A stretch of 11,074 bases of DNA from an uncultured Acetobacteraceae bacterium (GCA_937930165.1 CALGVL010000123.1:1-11074), one strand, 5' to 3'. Counted from the first letter of the stretch, positions 1 to 6,667 are shown. Translations and numbers: made by a program. Notes: generated from the letters alone by a model not told the origin.

Positions 1-181
1 CACCTGCCAGCGGCGGGATCAGCCCGAGCAGCGTGCGCAGCAGCGTCGTCTTGCCCCCGCCATTCGGGCCGAGCAGGCAGAGCACGCGCCCGGGCACGAG
101 GGAGAGCGAGATGCCCTCCGCCACCACGCGCCGGCCATGGCCGATGGCGAGGCCGCGCGCCTCCAGCAGCGGCGCCGTCAC
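1..181 (-). CDS. ABC transporter ATP-binding protein, FecE/BtuD type (partial, N-terminal 60 residues)
   Basis: This is the N-terminal part of the ATPase that would power the neighbouring BtuC-type permease; the rest lies beyond the left edge. The GTG start at 181 shares a 4-base GTGA overlap with the permease stop, the same junction style as elsewhere in the operon. The first strand and Walker A motif (GPNGGGKT, residues about 38-45) are clear and are followed by a typical TLLRTLLGL helix. The Q-loop, LSGGQ signature and Walker B are not in the window. Family knowledge places such proteins on the cytoplasmic face as a dimer bound to two permease subunits. The substrate is inferred from the operon to be molybdate or tungstate; iron chelates or cobalamin are the usual alternatives for this family. 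Confidence 0.9.
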   Translation of the reverse strand, partial: MTAPLLEARGLAIGHGRRVVAEGISLSLVPGRVLCLLGPNGGGKTTLLRTLLGLIPPLAG

Positions 182-1218
182 GGCCCGCCACCCCCGCGCC
201 GCGCCCGCGCCAGCAGCCAGAGAAAGAGCGGCGTGCCTAGAATGGCCGTCAGGATGCCGAGCGGCACCTCCAGCCGTCCGGCGCTGCGCGCCAGCGTGTC
301 CACCGCCAGCAGGAAGGCGGCGCCGAGTAGTATGGAGAGCGGGATCAGCCGCCGGAGATCCGGCCCGCCGAGCAGCCGCGCCGCATGCGGCACCACAAGC
401 CCGATCCAGCCGACTGCGCCCGCCAGCGCCGTGACCGCGGCGGTGGCCAGGGTCGCCGCGGCGACCGCGCCGGCGCGCAACGCGCCCGTGTTAACGCCGA
501 GCGACCGAGCCTCGTCCTCACCCAGCGTCAGCAGGTTCAGCCGCCAGCGCAGCAGGACCAAGCCAAGCAGGCCGAGCAAGGCGGGCGGTGCCGCGGCCAG
601 GATGTCGCCCCGCGTGGCGGCGGAGAGCGTGCCGAGGAGCCAGAAGGTGATGGCGGGGAGCTGGTTGTAGGGATCGGCCAGGATCTTGAGCAGGCTGATC
701 GCCGCCCCGATCAGTGCGCCGAGCGCAATGCCGGCCAGGATCAGCACCAGCACCGGATCGCCCTGCCCGCGCACCGCGCTCGCCAGCACCGCAACGGCCG
801 CCACCGCCGCAATGCCACCGGCGAAAGCAAGGCCCTGGATGGCCGCGACCGGCAGGCCGAGAAAGATGCCGAGCACCGCGCCGAGCGACGCGCCGGCCGT
901 GACGCCGAGCAGGTCGGGCGAGGCAAGCGGGTTGCGGAACATGCCCTGGAAGGCGGCCCCGGCAGCCGCCAGCGCCGCCCCCACCAGCATCGCCGCCGCG
1001 ACGCGCGGTAGGCGGATGTTCCAGAACACCGTCGCCGCCGGGCCGTCTGCCCGGCCGAACAGGATCGCTGGCAACTCGCCCGGCGCGATCGGGAATTGCC
1101 CGACGGCCAGCGCCGCCAGGAAGGCGGCCAGCAGCGCCGCCAGGGCAAGCCCCCAGGCCAGCGCCCCGCGCGACTGGGTCGGCCGCGCCCGGCCGGTCAC
1201 GGCCACCGTGGTGCTCAC
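178..1218 (-). CDS. FecCD/BtuC-family ABC transporter permease (MolB-like by context)
   Basis: The gene encodes a 346-residue inner-membrane permease of the type II importer class (FecCD family, typically about 330-350 residues and 10 membrane helices). Hydrophobic segments run from about residue 20 to the C-terminus. Family landmarks are visible: RLPRVAAAMLVGAALAAAGAAFQ at about 69-91 in the FecD style, FRNPLASPDLLGVTAGA at about 94-110, the coupling-loop region GEDEARSLGV at about 233-242, and WIGLVVPHAARLLGG at about 271-285. The GTG start at 1218 is chosen because it lies 4 bases into the preceding gene (GTGA overlap). Reading further upstream gives only Ala/Gly/Arg-rich sequence that is the other-frame translation of the binding-protein gene. 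No separate Shine-Dalgarno is evident, so translation is probably coupled. The cargo is inferred from the neighbours to be Mo or W oxyanion. Confidence 0.92.
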   Translation of the reverse strand: MSTTVAVTGRARPTQSRGALAWGLALAALLAAFLAALAVGQFPIAPGELPAILFGRADGPAATVFWNIRLPRVAAAMLVGAALAAAGAAFQGMFRNPLASPDLLGVTAGASLGAVLGIFLGLPVAAIQGLAFAGGIAAVAAVAVLASAVRGQGDPVLVLILAGIALGALIGAAISLLKILADPYNQLPAITFWLLGTLSAATRGDILAAAPPALLGLLGLVLLRWRLNLLTLGEDEARSLGVNTGALRAGAVAAATLATAAVTALAGAVGWIGLVVPHAARLLGGPDLRRLIPLSILLGAAFLLAVDTLARSAGRLEVPLGILTAILGTPLFLWLLARARRGGGGP

Positions 1219-2258
1219 GCCCGCGGCAGGGCCGGGCGCAGCAGGGCCTCGACCTGCGCGGGCTCCGGCCGGCGGTGATAGAACAGCGCGTGGAAGGCCG
1301 CGACCGCCTCGGCCAGCCCTGCCACGGGATGCACCCCGAACAGCACCGGCAGCCACAGCAGCCCGAGCAGCCGGTTGACCGAGGGCGGGAAGTCCACCCA
1401 GCCGAAGGGCAGGCCCGGCGCCAGCACCAGCCGCCCCGCCTGCACTGCCGGCAGGCTGCGCCACAACGGATCCTGCCGGGCATGCGCCGGGAAGTCCGGA
1501 TGGATGGCGATCACCCAGTCCGGGTTCCAGGCGAGCACCTGCTCCATCGAAATCTGCGCCAGGCCGCCGGGCCCGAGCGCGAGGCCGGCGACATTCTCCG
1601 CCCCGGCGAATTCGATGATCTCCGTGTTGATCGAGCCGGCGAGGCCCGTCTCCAGCCCACGCGGCCCGCGGACATAGAGAACCCGCGGCCGGCCCCGGGC
1701 CTGCAGGCGCACCGCGGCTTCCCTGGCCTGGGCCAGGATTCGTTCGGCGGTGCCGGCGCGCGCCTCGGCGGCCTCGCCCCGGTCGAGGATGGTCCCGAGC
1801 AGCCGGTAGGTTTCCGGGATCTTCCCCAGCGCGCCATCCAGCAGCAGCGTCGGCAGCCCGGTCTGGCCCTGCACCCGCTCGGCAAGCGAGACGAAGGTGG
1901 GCGCGACCGAGCCGTAGTCGAGAACCAGGTCGGGTCGGCTGGCCAGCACCGCCTCGGCATTTGCCGTGTTGTCGCGGCCGGTCAGGCGGCCGATGCGCGG
2001 CAGGGCGGCGGCTTCCGGCGTGAGGAAGGCGGCCTCGGCTGGGCTCGGCGGGCGGGCGGGCCAGCCGAGCAGCAGATCCGGCGCCAGGGTGTAGAGCAGG
2101 ATCGCAGCGGGTGGACCGGCCGGAAAGACGTGCGCGACCCGGTCCGGCACGGCGATGCGCCGGCCGGTCGCATCGGCCACCGGCCGCTCGGCCTGCCCGG
2201 CGCGCGGCAGGGCGAGCATGGCCCCGGCGGCGAGCAGGGCGCGGCGGCCGGGACGCAT
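1215..2258 (-). CDS. FepB/BtuF-type periplasmic substrate-binding protein (candidate MolA-like Mo/W-binding protein)
   Basis: A 347-residue periplasmic binding protein of the helical-backbone class that serves BtuC-type permeases. Residues 1-23 form a signal peptide with twin arginines at 5-6 and an AxA-like cleavage site near GQA/ER; whether it uses Tat or Sec is open. The mature part starts with the family's typical DATGRRIAVPDRVAHVFPAG (about 29-48). A central DLVLDYGSV (about 110-118) precedes the linking helix, and the second lobe carries YVRGPRGLETG and GSINTEIIEFAGAENVAG (about 195-225), then a C-terminal NPDWVI segment (about 245-250). The ATG at 2258 has a strong SD (AAGGAGG at 2268-2274, 9 bases away) lying inside the end of the mop gene. 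The family is usually annotated for iron(III) or cobalamin, but Haemophilus MolA shows that this fold can bind molybdate/tungstate, and this gene sits directly behind mop, modA and tup genes. Confidence 0.88.
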   Translation of the reverse strand: MRPGRRALLAAGAMLALPRAGQAERPVADATGRRIAVPDRVAHVFPAGPPAAILLYTLAPDLLLGWPARPPSPAEAAFLTPEAAALPRIGRLTGRDNTANAEAVLASRPDLVLDYGSVAPTFVSLAERVQGQTGLPTLLLDGALGKIPETYRLLGTILDRGEAAEARAGTAERILAQAREAAVRLQARGRPRVLYVRGPRGLETGLAGSINTEIIEFAGAENVAGLALGPGGLAQISMEQVLAWNPDWVIAIHPDFPAHARQDPLWRSLPAVQAGRLVLAPGLPFGWVDFPPSVNRLLGLLWLPVLFGVHPVAGLAEAVAAFHALFYHRRPEPAQVEALLRPALPRA

Positions 2259-2262
2259 CCGG

Positions 2263-2478
2263 TCAGGCCTCCTTGCCGACCATCACGTCGGAGGCCTTCA
2301 CCACGGCAATCGCCTTCTCCCCGGGTTTGAGCCCGAGTTCCTCCACGGACTCGTTGGTGATGGAGGCGGTGAAGACCACACCCGGCGCCACCTCGATGCG
2401 CACATGCGTCGTGGTGGCGCCCTTGCGGACATCCTGGATGGTGCCGGCGAACTGGTTGCGGGCGGACAGCTTCAGCAT
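2263..2478 (-). CDS. mop: Molbindin: single Mop (TOBE) domain molybdate/tungstate-binding protein
   Basis: A 71-residue protein consisting of one Mop domain. It starts LKLSARNQFAGTI and continues with VRKGATTTHVRIEV, SITNESVEELGLKPGEKA and a C-terminal VVKASDVMVG, all hallmarks of molbindins and of the TOBE domains of ModC and ModE. Members of the family assemble into cytoplasmic oligomers that hold molybdate or tungstate at subunit interfaces and act in Mo/W storage or homeostasis. The ATG at 2478 has a strong SD (AGGAGGAG, at 2487-2494 on the plus-strand coordinates, 8 bases away). It lies 78 bases after modA and 4 bases before the next gene. TupC in this operon lacks a C-terminal TOBE domain, so a free Mop protein could supply oxyanion binding in trans; this is inference. 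Confidence 0.95.
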   Translation of the reverse strand: MLKLSARNQFAGTIQDVRKGATTTHVRIEVAPGVVFTASITNESVEELGLKPGEKAIAVVKASDVMVGKEA

Positions 2479-2556
2479 CGCGGTCTCTCCTCCTCGTCCC
2501 CGCCGCAGATGGGGGCGGCGCCGGCCGGGGCCAACCGCGCCAGCGCACCCCGGAGC

Positions 2557-3366
2557 CTACCGAACGACCGCCTGCGGCAGGGCAGGCGCCTCGAAGCCAT
2601 GGCGGGCGAAGATCGCCTGCCCGGCCGGGGACAGGATGAAGAGGCCAAGCCGCGCCGCCTCCGGCCGGTCGGAGAGCACCACCAGGCCGTAATCGGCGGC
2701 GACCGACAGGGCCTCCGGCACCGCGACCTGCCGCAGCGCGGGATCGGCGGCGCGGGCCAGCACGGCATTGGTGCAGTAGGTCAGGAACAGATCCGCCGCG
2801 CCGCGCTCGAACTGCCAGGCATAGGGATCGCGGCCAGCGGGCGGTTTGGCGCTGTCCGGCCCGCCGGTGAGCCGCAGCGCCTTGGCCTCCAGCGCCGCCT
2901 GCGCGCCGGGGCGGAGTGCCTCGGCGCGGGCGAAGAGGGCGAAGGCATAATCCCCCGCCGGATCCGCCCGCGGCGTGGAGGTGCCAAGCTTCACCGTCGG
3001 ATCCAGCATGCGCTCCAGCAGCGTGTCCGGCGCCACGTCGAGGCCGGGCCGGGCGATTGCGCAGAGCCGGTTGCGGGCGAAGAGCACCACCGGGCGCCCG
3101 CGCTCACGCCCGACGACCTCGGGGTGGTCCATGTTCGCGCTGGCGAAGACCTCGAAGGGCTCGCCCTGCGCGATGCGCTGCCGCAGCAGGCCGGAGGGCG
3201 CGTAGGTCTGCTCCACCGGCACGCCGCCGAGCGCCGCCGCGAAACCGGCCGCGATCTCGGCGAGCGCGGCGCGCAGCGAGCCGGCGGCGGCAAGCCGCAC
3301 CGGCTCCGCCGTGGCGGGCATGGCGGCCATCAGCAGCGCGGCGGCGAGGGCGAGCGCCGCCCTCAT
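2557..3366 (-). CDS. modA: ModA-like molybdate (oxyanion) periplasmic binding protein, without adjacent ModB/ModC
   Basis: A 269-residue extracytoplasmic binding protein of the ModA/SBP_bac_11 class. A Sec signal peptide covers about residues 1-20 with an ATA/EP cleavage site. ModA-like landmarks are AAAGSLRAALAEIAAGF (about 26-42), a YAPSGLLRQRIAQGEPFEVFASAN segment (split here at Y55-G68 and E69-N78) containing the oxyanion-loop PSG and the VFASA strand, PAGDYAFALF (about 136-145), and FILSPAGQAIFARHGF near the C-terminus. The ATG at 3366 overlaps the tupA stop by 4 bases (ATGA). Reading upstream of it gives Pro/Arg-rich out-of-frame tupA sequence, so the longer start is rejected. No ModB or ModC is present; the protein may deliver its ligand to TupB/TupC, or to a ModBC encoded elsewhere. 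Binding of another oxyanion or a small metabolite cannot be excluded. Confidence 0.88.
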   Translation of the reverse strand: MRAALALAAALLMAAMPATAEPVRLAAAGSLRAALAEIAAGFAAALGGVPVEQTYAPSGLLRQRIAQGEPFEVFASANMDHPEVVGRERGRPVVLFARNRLCAIARPGLDVAPDTLLERMLDPTVKLGTSTPRADPAGDYAFALFARAEALRPGAQAALEAKALRLTGGPDSAKPPAGRDPYAWQFERGAADLFLTYCTNAVLARAADPALRQVAVPEALSVAADYGLVVLSDRPEAARLGLFILSPAGQAIFARHGFEAPALPQAVVR

Positions 3367-4217
3367 GCCCCCGGCTCCGGCTGCGCGGCGTTCGGGAAGA
3401 AGAGCTGCTCGCCATTGATCTTGTAGGCGGCGATGGCCTGCTGGCCGGCGGGGGAGAGGATCCAGTCGATGAAGCGTTGCCCATCGGCGGCCTTCACCTG
3501 CGGGTGGCGCTGCGGGTTCACCAGCATGACGCCATACTGGTTGAACAGCCGCGTGTCGCCCTCGACCAGGATCTTCAGGTCCTGGCGGTTGCGGAAGGAG
3601 AGCCAGGTGCCGCGATCGGCGAGGATATAGGCGTTCTGCGCGGCGGCGGTGTTCAGCGCCGGGCCCATGCCCTGGCCGACCTCTCGGTACCACTGGCCGC
3701 GCCCTTCCACCGGGTCGATCCCCGCCAGCTTCCACAGCCGCAGCTCCGCCGCATGGGTGCCGCTGCGGTCGCCGCGGCTGACGAAGGGCGCGCGCGCCGC
3801 GGCGATGCGCCGCAGCGCCTCCGTGCTGTCGCGCAGGCCGGCGACCTTCGCAGGGTCAGAGGCCGGGCCGACGAGAATGAAGTCGTTGTACATCACGTGG
3901 TGCCGAGGCCCGCCATGGCCTTCGGCGACGAATTTCTGCTCCGCCGCGCGGTCATGCACGAAGACCACATCCGCATCGCCGCGCCGGCCGACATCGAGTG
4001 CCTGGCCGGTGCCGAGGGCGACGACGCGCACGGTGATCCCTGTCTCCCGCGTGAAGATCGGCAGGATATGGCCGAACAGGCCCGACTGTTCGGTGCTGGT
4101 GGTGCTGGCGACGGTGATGCTGCGCTCCTGCGCCACCGCGCCGAGCGGCAGCAGGGCGGGCAGGGCGAGCGCGGCCACCGCCGCGGTGAGGATGGTTCTG
4201 CGCAAGGTCCCGAACAT
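3363..4217 (-). CDS. tupA: Tungstate ABC transporter, periplasmic substrate-binding protein TupA
   Basis: A 284-residue binding protein of the TupA family, which binds tungstate with very high affinity and delivers it to TupB/TupC. A signal peptide spans about residues 1-29 (twin arginines at 6-7, cleavage near AVA/QE). The TupA signature STTST, followed by EQSGLFGHILPIF, occurs at about 38-55 (canonical form TTTS...SGLL). VVALGTGQALDVGRRGDADVVFVHD is at about 65-89, YNDFILVGP at about 110-118, and the ligand-loop motif SRGDRSGTH at about 147-155; YILADRGTWLSF follows at about 197-208. The ATG at 4217 is chosen over an upstream in-frame GTG at 4259 because AGGAG sits 7 bases before it and the signal peptide then starts correctly. 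The preceding tupC ends 38 bases upstream. Annotation as a generic phosphate-like or WtpA-type protein is less likely given the motif set. Confidence 0.95.
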   Translation of the reverse strand: MFGTLRRTILTAAVAALALPALLPLGAVAQERSITVASTTSTEQSGLFGHILPIFTRETGITVRVVALGTGQALDVGRRGDADVVFVHDRAAEQKFVAEGHGGPRHHVMYNDFILVGPASDPAKVAGLRDSTEALRRIAAARAPFVSRGDRSGTHAAELRLWKLAGIDPVEGRGQWYREVGQGMGPALNTAAAQNAYILADRGTWLSFRNRQDLKILVEGDTRLFNQYGVMLVNPQRHPQVKAADGQRFIDWILSPAGQQAIAAYKINGEQLFFPNAAQPEPGA

Positions 4218-4255
4218 GCCGTGTCTCCTGCTGCCCTTGTCGTTCGTGCGGAAAG

Positions 4256-4978
4256 TCACCAGACCAGCTCGCCGCGCAGGAAGGCTGCGGCCTCCCGCGT
4301 CTCGGGTTCGGCGAAGAAGGATTCGGCGGGGCTATGCTCCAGCACCCGGCCGCGGTGGAGGAACACGACATCGCCGGCGAGCCGCCGCGCCTGGCCGAGG
4401 TCGTGCGTTGTCATGACGATCTTGGTGCCGCGCGCGGCGAGCGCGGCGACGATCTCCTCCACCGCGCGCGTCGCCGCTGGGTCGAGGCTGGCGCAGGGCT
4501 CGTCGAGGAACAGCACCTCCGGCTGCAGCGCCGCGGCGCGGGCCAGGGCCAGGCGCTGCTGCTCCCCGCCCGAGAGGCGGCGTGCCGGCCGGCCGGCCAG
4601 GGCGGTGAGGCCGACCAGGTCCAGTCCCTCCTGTGCACGCCGCGCGCGCTCGGCCCGCGCCAGGCCGGCCAGGCGCAGCGGATAGAGCACATTCGCCAGC
4701 ACCGAGCGGCGCAGCAGCACCGGACGCTGGAACACCATCGCCTGGCGCCGCGCCGCCTCGCCGGGCAGGCCGGACCAGGAGACCCGCCCGGCCGTCGGGA
4801 TCAGGAGGCGGTGCAGCAGGCGCAGCAGCACGCTCTTGCCGGCGCCATTCGGGCCAATGAGGAAGGTGGGCGGCCCGGCCTCGATGGTCAGGGTGACATC
4901 GCGCAGGATCTGCACGCCGCCGGCGGCGAATCCGAGGCCCTCGGCCTGCAGGGGCAGGATGGTGTCGGGGGCGCGCAT
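4256..4978 (-). CDS. tupC: Tungstate ABC transporter, ATP-binding protein TupC
   Basis: A 240-residue ABC ATPase with every core motif: Walker A GPNGAGKS (about 42-49), Q-loop at FQRP (about 83-86), signature LSGGEQQRLALARA (about 135-148), Walker B VLFLDEP (155-161), D-loop SLD and switch histidine in TTHD (His192). It would hydrolyse ATP at the inner face of TupB. At 240 residues it has only the nucleotide-binding domain. Unlike ModC (about 350 residues) it has no C-terminal TOBE domain, so trans-inhibition by bound oxyanion would need another protein. The ATG at 4978 is coupled to tupB by a TGATG junction (one shared base). Upstream in-frame sequence is shadow translation of tupB and is not part of the protein. 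Confidence 0.94.
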   Translation of the reverse strand: MRAPDTILPLQAEGLGFAAGGVQILRDVTLTIEAGPPTFLIGPNGAGKSVLLRLLHRLLIPTAGRVSWSGLPGEAARRQAMVFQRPVLLRRSVLANVLYPLRLAGLARAERARRAQEGLDLVGLTALAGRPARRLSGGEQQRLALARAAALQPEVLFLDEPCASLDPAATRAVEEIVAALAARGTKIVMTTHDLGQARRLAGDVVFLHRGRVLEHSPAESFFAEPETREAAAFLRGELVW

Positions 4979-5682
4979 CAGCCGGCCCAGCGCGCGCTGA
5001 CGTCGCGCAGCCCCTGGGCCAGCGCGTTCACCGCCAGCACGATCGTCATCAGCACCATGCCGAGGGCGAGGGCAAGGGGCAGGTCGCCCTTGCTCGTCTC
5101 CAGGGCGATGGCGGTGGTCATGACGCGGGTGAAGCCCTCGATATTGCCGCCGACGATGATGACGGCGCCGACCTCGGCGCTGGCCCGGCCGAAGCCGGCG
5201 AGCAGCACGGTCAGCAGGGCGAAGCGCCCGTCCCAGAGCAGGGTCGGCACGGCGCGCCACGGCCCGGCGCCGAAGGAACGGAGCTGTTCGGCATATTCCT
5301 CCCACAACCCTTCCAGCACCTGCCGGGCGAGGGCGGCGAGGATCGGCGTGATGAGCGTGGCCTGGGCGATCACCATCGCCGCCGGGGTGAAGAGCAGCCC
5401 CAGCGAGCCGAGCGGCCCGGACCGCGACAGCAGGAGATAGATCAGCAGCCCGGCGACGACCGGCGGCAGACCCATCAGGGCGTTCAGCACCACGATGATC
5501 GGCCGCCGCCCCGGAAAGCGCGAAACCGCCAGCAACGCGCCGAGCGGCAATCCGATCAGCGCCGCGACCGCCACCGCCGTCAGGCTCACCCGCAGCGAGA
5601 GCAGCACGACCTGCACCACCGCCGGATCGGCGGAGGCGACCAGCCGCAAGGCGGTCGAGACGGCGTCGGAAAGGTCGTGCAC
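4978..5682 (-). CDS. tupB: Tungstate ABC transporter, permease TupB
   Basis: A 234-residue inner-membrane permease of the type I (MetI/ModB-like) class. Hydrophobic helices lie near residues 22-54, 62-85, 97-120, 153-180 and 203-222. The coupling (EAA-like) region is EEYAEQLRSFGAGPWRA at about 128-144. The stretch ASAEVGAVIIVGGNIEG followed by TRVMTTAIALETSKGD (about 167-200) is characteristic of TupB. It would form a homodimer that passes oxyanion from TupA, and possibly ModA, to the cytoplasm. GTG at 5682 is taken as the start because AGGGAG lies 6 bases upstream; it gives the expected length. It is the first gene of the minus-strand operon, directly downstream of the divergent regulatory region. 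Confidence 0.94.
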   Translation of the reverse strand: MHDLSDAVSTALRLVASADPAVVQVVLLSLRVSLTAVAVAALIGLPLGALLAVSRFPGRRPIIVVLNALMGLPPVVAGLLIYLLLSRSGPLGSLGLLFTPAAMVIAQATLITPILAALARQVLEGLWEEYAEQLRSFGAGPWRAVPTLLWDGRFALLTVLLAGFGRASAEVGAVIIVGGNIEGFTRVMTTAIALETSKGDLPLALALGMVLMTIVLAVNALAQGLRDVSARWAG

Positions 5683-5688
5683 GCAACA

Positions 5689-5694
5689 CTCCCT
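5689..5694 (-). promoter_or_regulatory. Shine-Dalgarno for tupB that fixes the GTG start
   Basis: The minus strand reads AGGGAG here, six bases before the GTG at 5682-5680. No ATG in frame offers a comparable site, so this selects the GTG start of the operon's first gene. Confidence 0.75.
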
Positions 5695-5697
5695 GAT

Positions 5698-5712
5698 GCA
5701 GCCGTAAGCTGC
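5698..5712. repeat. Short inverted repeat GCAGC-N5-GCTGC
   Basis: Perfect 5-base arms at 5698-5702 and 5708-5712 flank CGTAA, close upstream of the tupB SD. It may be a small leader hairpin or part of an operator. Arms this short arise by chance in high-GC DNA, so the call is weak. Confidence 0.3.
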
Positions 5713-5727
5713 GAATGGCAGACGTCG

Positions 5728-5754
5728 CCGTCAATCGGTTGCGTGGCTTGACGG
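5728..5754. promoter_or_regulatory. Divergent promoter/operator candidate: CCGTCAA-N13-TTGACGG
   Basis: Perfect 7-base inverted arms at 5728-5734 and 5748-5754 lie 20 bases centre to centre, about two helical turns, in the only shared intergenic space between tupB and the HTH-sensor gene. Each arm reads TTGACGG outward, so each also resembles a -35 box, one for the plus-strand regulator and one for the minus-strand tup operon. Matching -10 hexamers are poor: AATTCT at 5772-5777 on the plus strand, nothing convincing on the minus strand. A dimeric regulator bound here could cover both promoters. It does not match the known ModE palindrome. Confidence 0.5.
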
Positions 5755-5785
5755 GGCGCCAGGATTTGCCGAATTCTGCTTATTA

Positions 5786-6667
5786 ATGCCAGATGTGCTG
5801 ACCTTGCGGGAGGCGGCGGCCTATCTCCGCCTGTCGGAGCGCTCGCTCTATGAGTTGGCGCGCGGGCGCCGCGTGCCGGCGGCCCAACTCGGGGGCAAAT
5901 GGCTGTTCCCGCGCGCGCAACTCGAACGCTGGCTGGCCGCGCAGGCGGACGGCCCCGATGCGGTGCACCGCCTCGATCCGCCGCCCATCCTGGCCGGTAG
6001 CCACGACCCGCTATTGGACTGGGCGGTGCGGCAGTCGGGCTGTGGCCTGGCGCTGCGGGCCGGCGGCAGCCTGGATGGCCTAGCCGCGCTTGCCGCAGGC
6101 ACGGCGATGGCCGCGGCCACGCATCTGCTGGACCCGGACAGCGGCGCCTTCAACGAGCCCGTGGTGCGTGAGGTGCTGGCCGGGCGCGGCGTGGTCGGCA
6201 TCACCTGGGCTTGGCGCGAGCAGGGCTTGATCGTGCCGTCCGGCAACCCGCGCGGCCTCGCCAGGGCGGCGGAGCTGGCGCAGCCGGGCGTGCGGGTGAT
6301 CGGCCGCCAGCCGCGCGCCGGCAGCCATGTGCTGCTCACCCATCTGCTGACCGAGGCCGGGGTGCGGCTCGATCAGGTGGCCTTCCTCGCGGAGCCGGCG
6401 CTCTCCGAGGACGAGGTCGCCGCCGCGGTCGCCGAGGGGCGCGCCGATGTCGGCTTCGGCATCCGCGCCGAGGCGGCGGCGCGGGGCCTCGACTTTGTGC
6501 CGCTGCTGCGCGAGCGCTTCGACCTGGTCATGGAGCGGCGGCACTACTTCGGCCCGGCCCTGCAAGGTCTGCTGGCCTTCACGCGGACGGAGCTGTTTGC
6601 CCTCCGCGCGGCGCGCATGGGCGGCTACGACCTAAGCGCCACCGGCACCGTCGCCTTCAACCTGTAG
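5786..6667 (+). CDS. HTH (excisionase/MerR-like) regulator fused to a periplasmic-binding-protein-like sensor domain; likely Mo/W regulator
   Basis: A 293-residue one-component regulator. Residues about 5-53 form an HTH_17/excisionase-type DNA-binding domain (TLREAAAYLRLSERSLYELA, then LGGKWLFPRAQLERWL). Residues about 68-270 form a PBP_like domain related to ModA-type binding proteins, with GSHDPLLDWA at 71-80, the segment ATHLLDPDSGAFN at 111-123, GNPRGL at 153-158, IGRQPRAGSHVLL at 172-184 and the pocket-strand motif GRADVGFGIRAEAAARG at 218-234. There is no signal peptide, as expected for a cytoplasmic sensor. This architecture commonly sits next to mod or tup genes. Its divergent position beside tupB makes it the likely controller of the transporter operon and of itself. 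The ATG at 5786 is used although its SD is weak (AGGA at 5761-5764 is too distant); GTG at 5795 is an alternative that keeps the whole HTH. Confidence 0.88.
   Translation: MPDVLTLREAAAYLRLSERSLYELARGRRVPAAQLGGKWLFPRAQLERWLAAQADGPDAVHRLDPPPILAGSHDPLLDWAVRQSGCGLALRAGGSLDGLAALAAGTAMAAATHLLDPDSGAFNEPVVREVLAGRGVVGITWAWREQGLIVPSGNPRGLARAAELAQPGVRVIGRQPRAGSHVLLTHLLTEAGVRLDQVAFLAEPALSEDEVAAAVAEGRADVGFGIRAEAAARGLDFVPLLRERFDLVMERRHYFGPALQGLLAFTRTELFALRAARMGGYDLSATGTVAFNL

Noticed and set aside
178..1464. Longer version of the permease starting at 1464
   Set aside because: The extra 82 residues are Ala/Gly/Arg-rich other-frame translation of the binding-protein gene; the GTG at 1218 with a GTGA overlap gives the normal family length.
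2155..3426. Long plus-strand open frame (about 423 codons) opposite mop and modA
   Set aside because: It is Arg/Gly/Pro-rich without any domain, is antisense to well-supported genes with conserved motifs, and is typical of high-GC shadow frames.
2557..3735. Longer version of ModA starting at 3735
   Set aside because: The additional residues are an out-of-frame reading of tupA; the ATG at 3366 gives a clean signal peptide and a 4-base overlap.
2916..4685. Plus-strand open frame of about 589 codons opposite modA, tupA and tupC
   Set aside because: It has shadow-like composition, no start signal and no recognisable motif; the minus strand carries three clear family proteins here.
4256..5734. 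492-residue reading of TupC extending through tupB
   Set aside because: The N-terminal 252 residues are a shadow of tupB; the ATG at 4978 matches family length and the TGATG coupling.
5683..5785. ModE-type operator in the divergent gap
   Set aside because: No CGTTATATA-like palindrome is present; the only strong symmetry is CCGTCAA-N13-TTGACGG, which is different in sequence and spacing.
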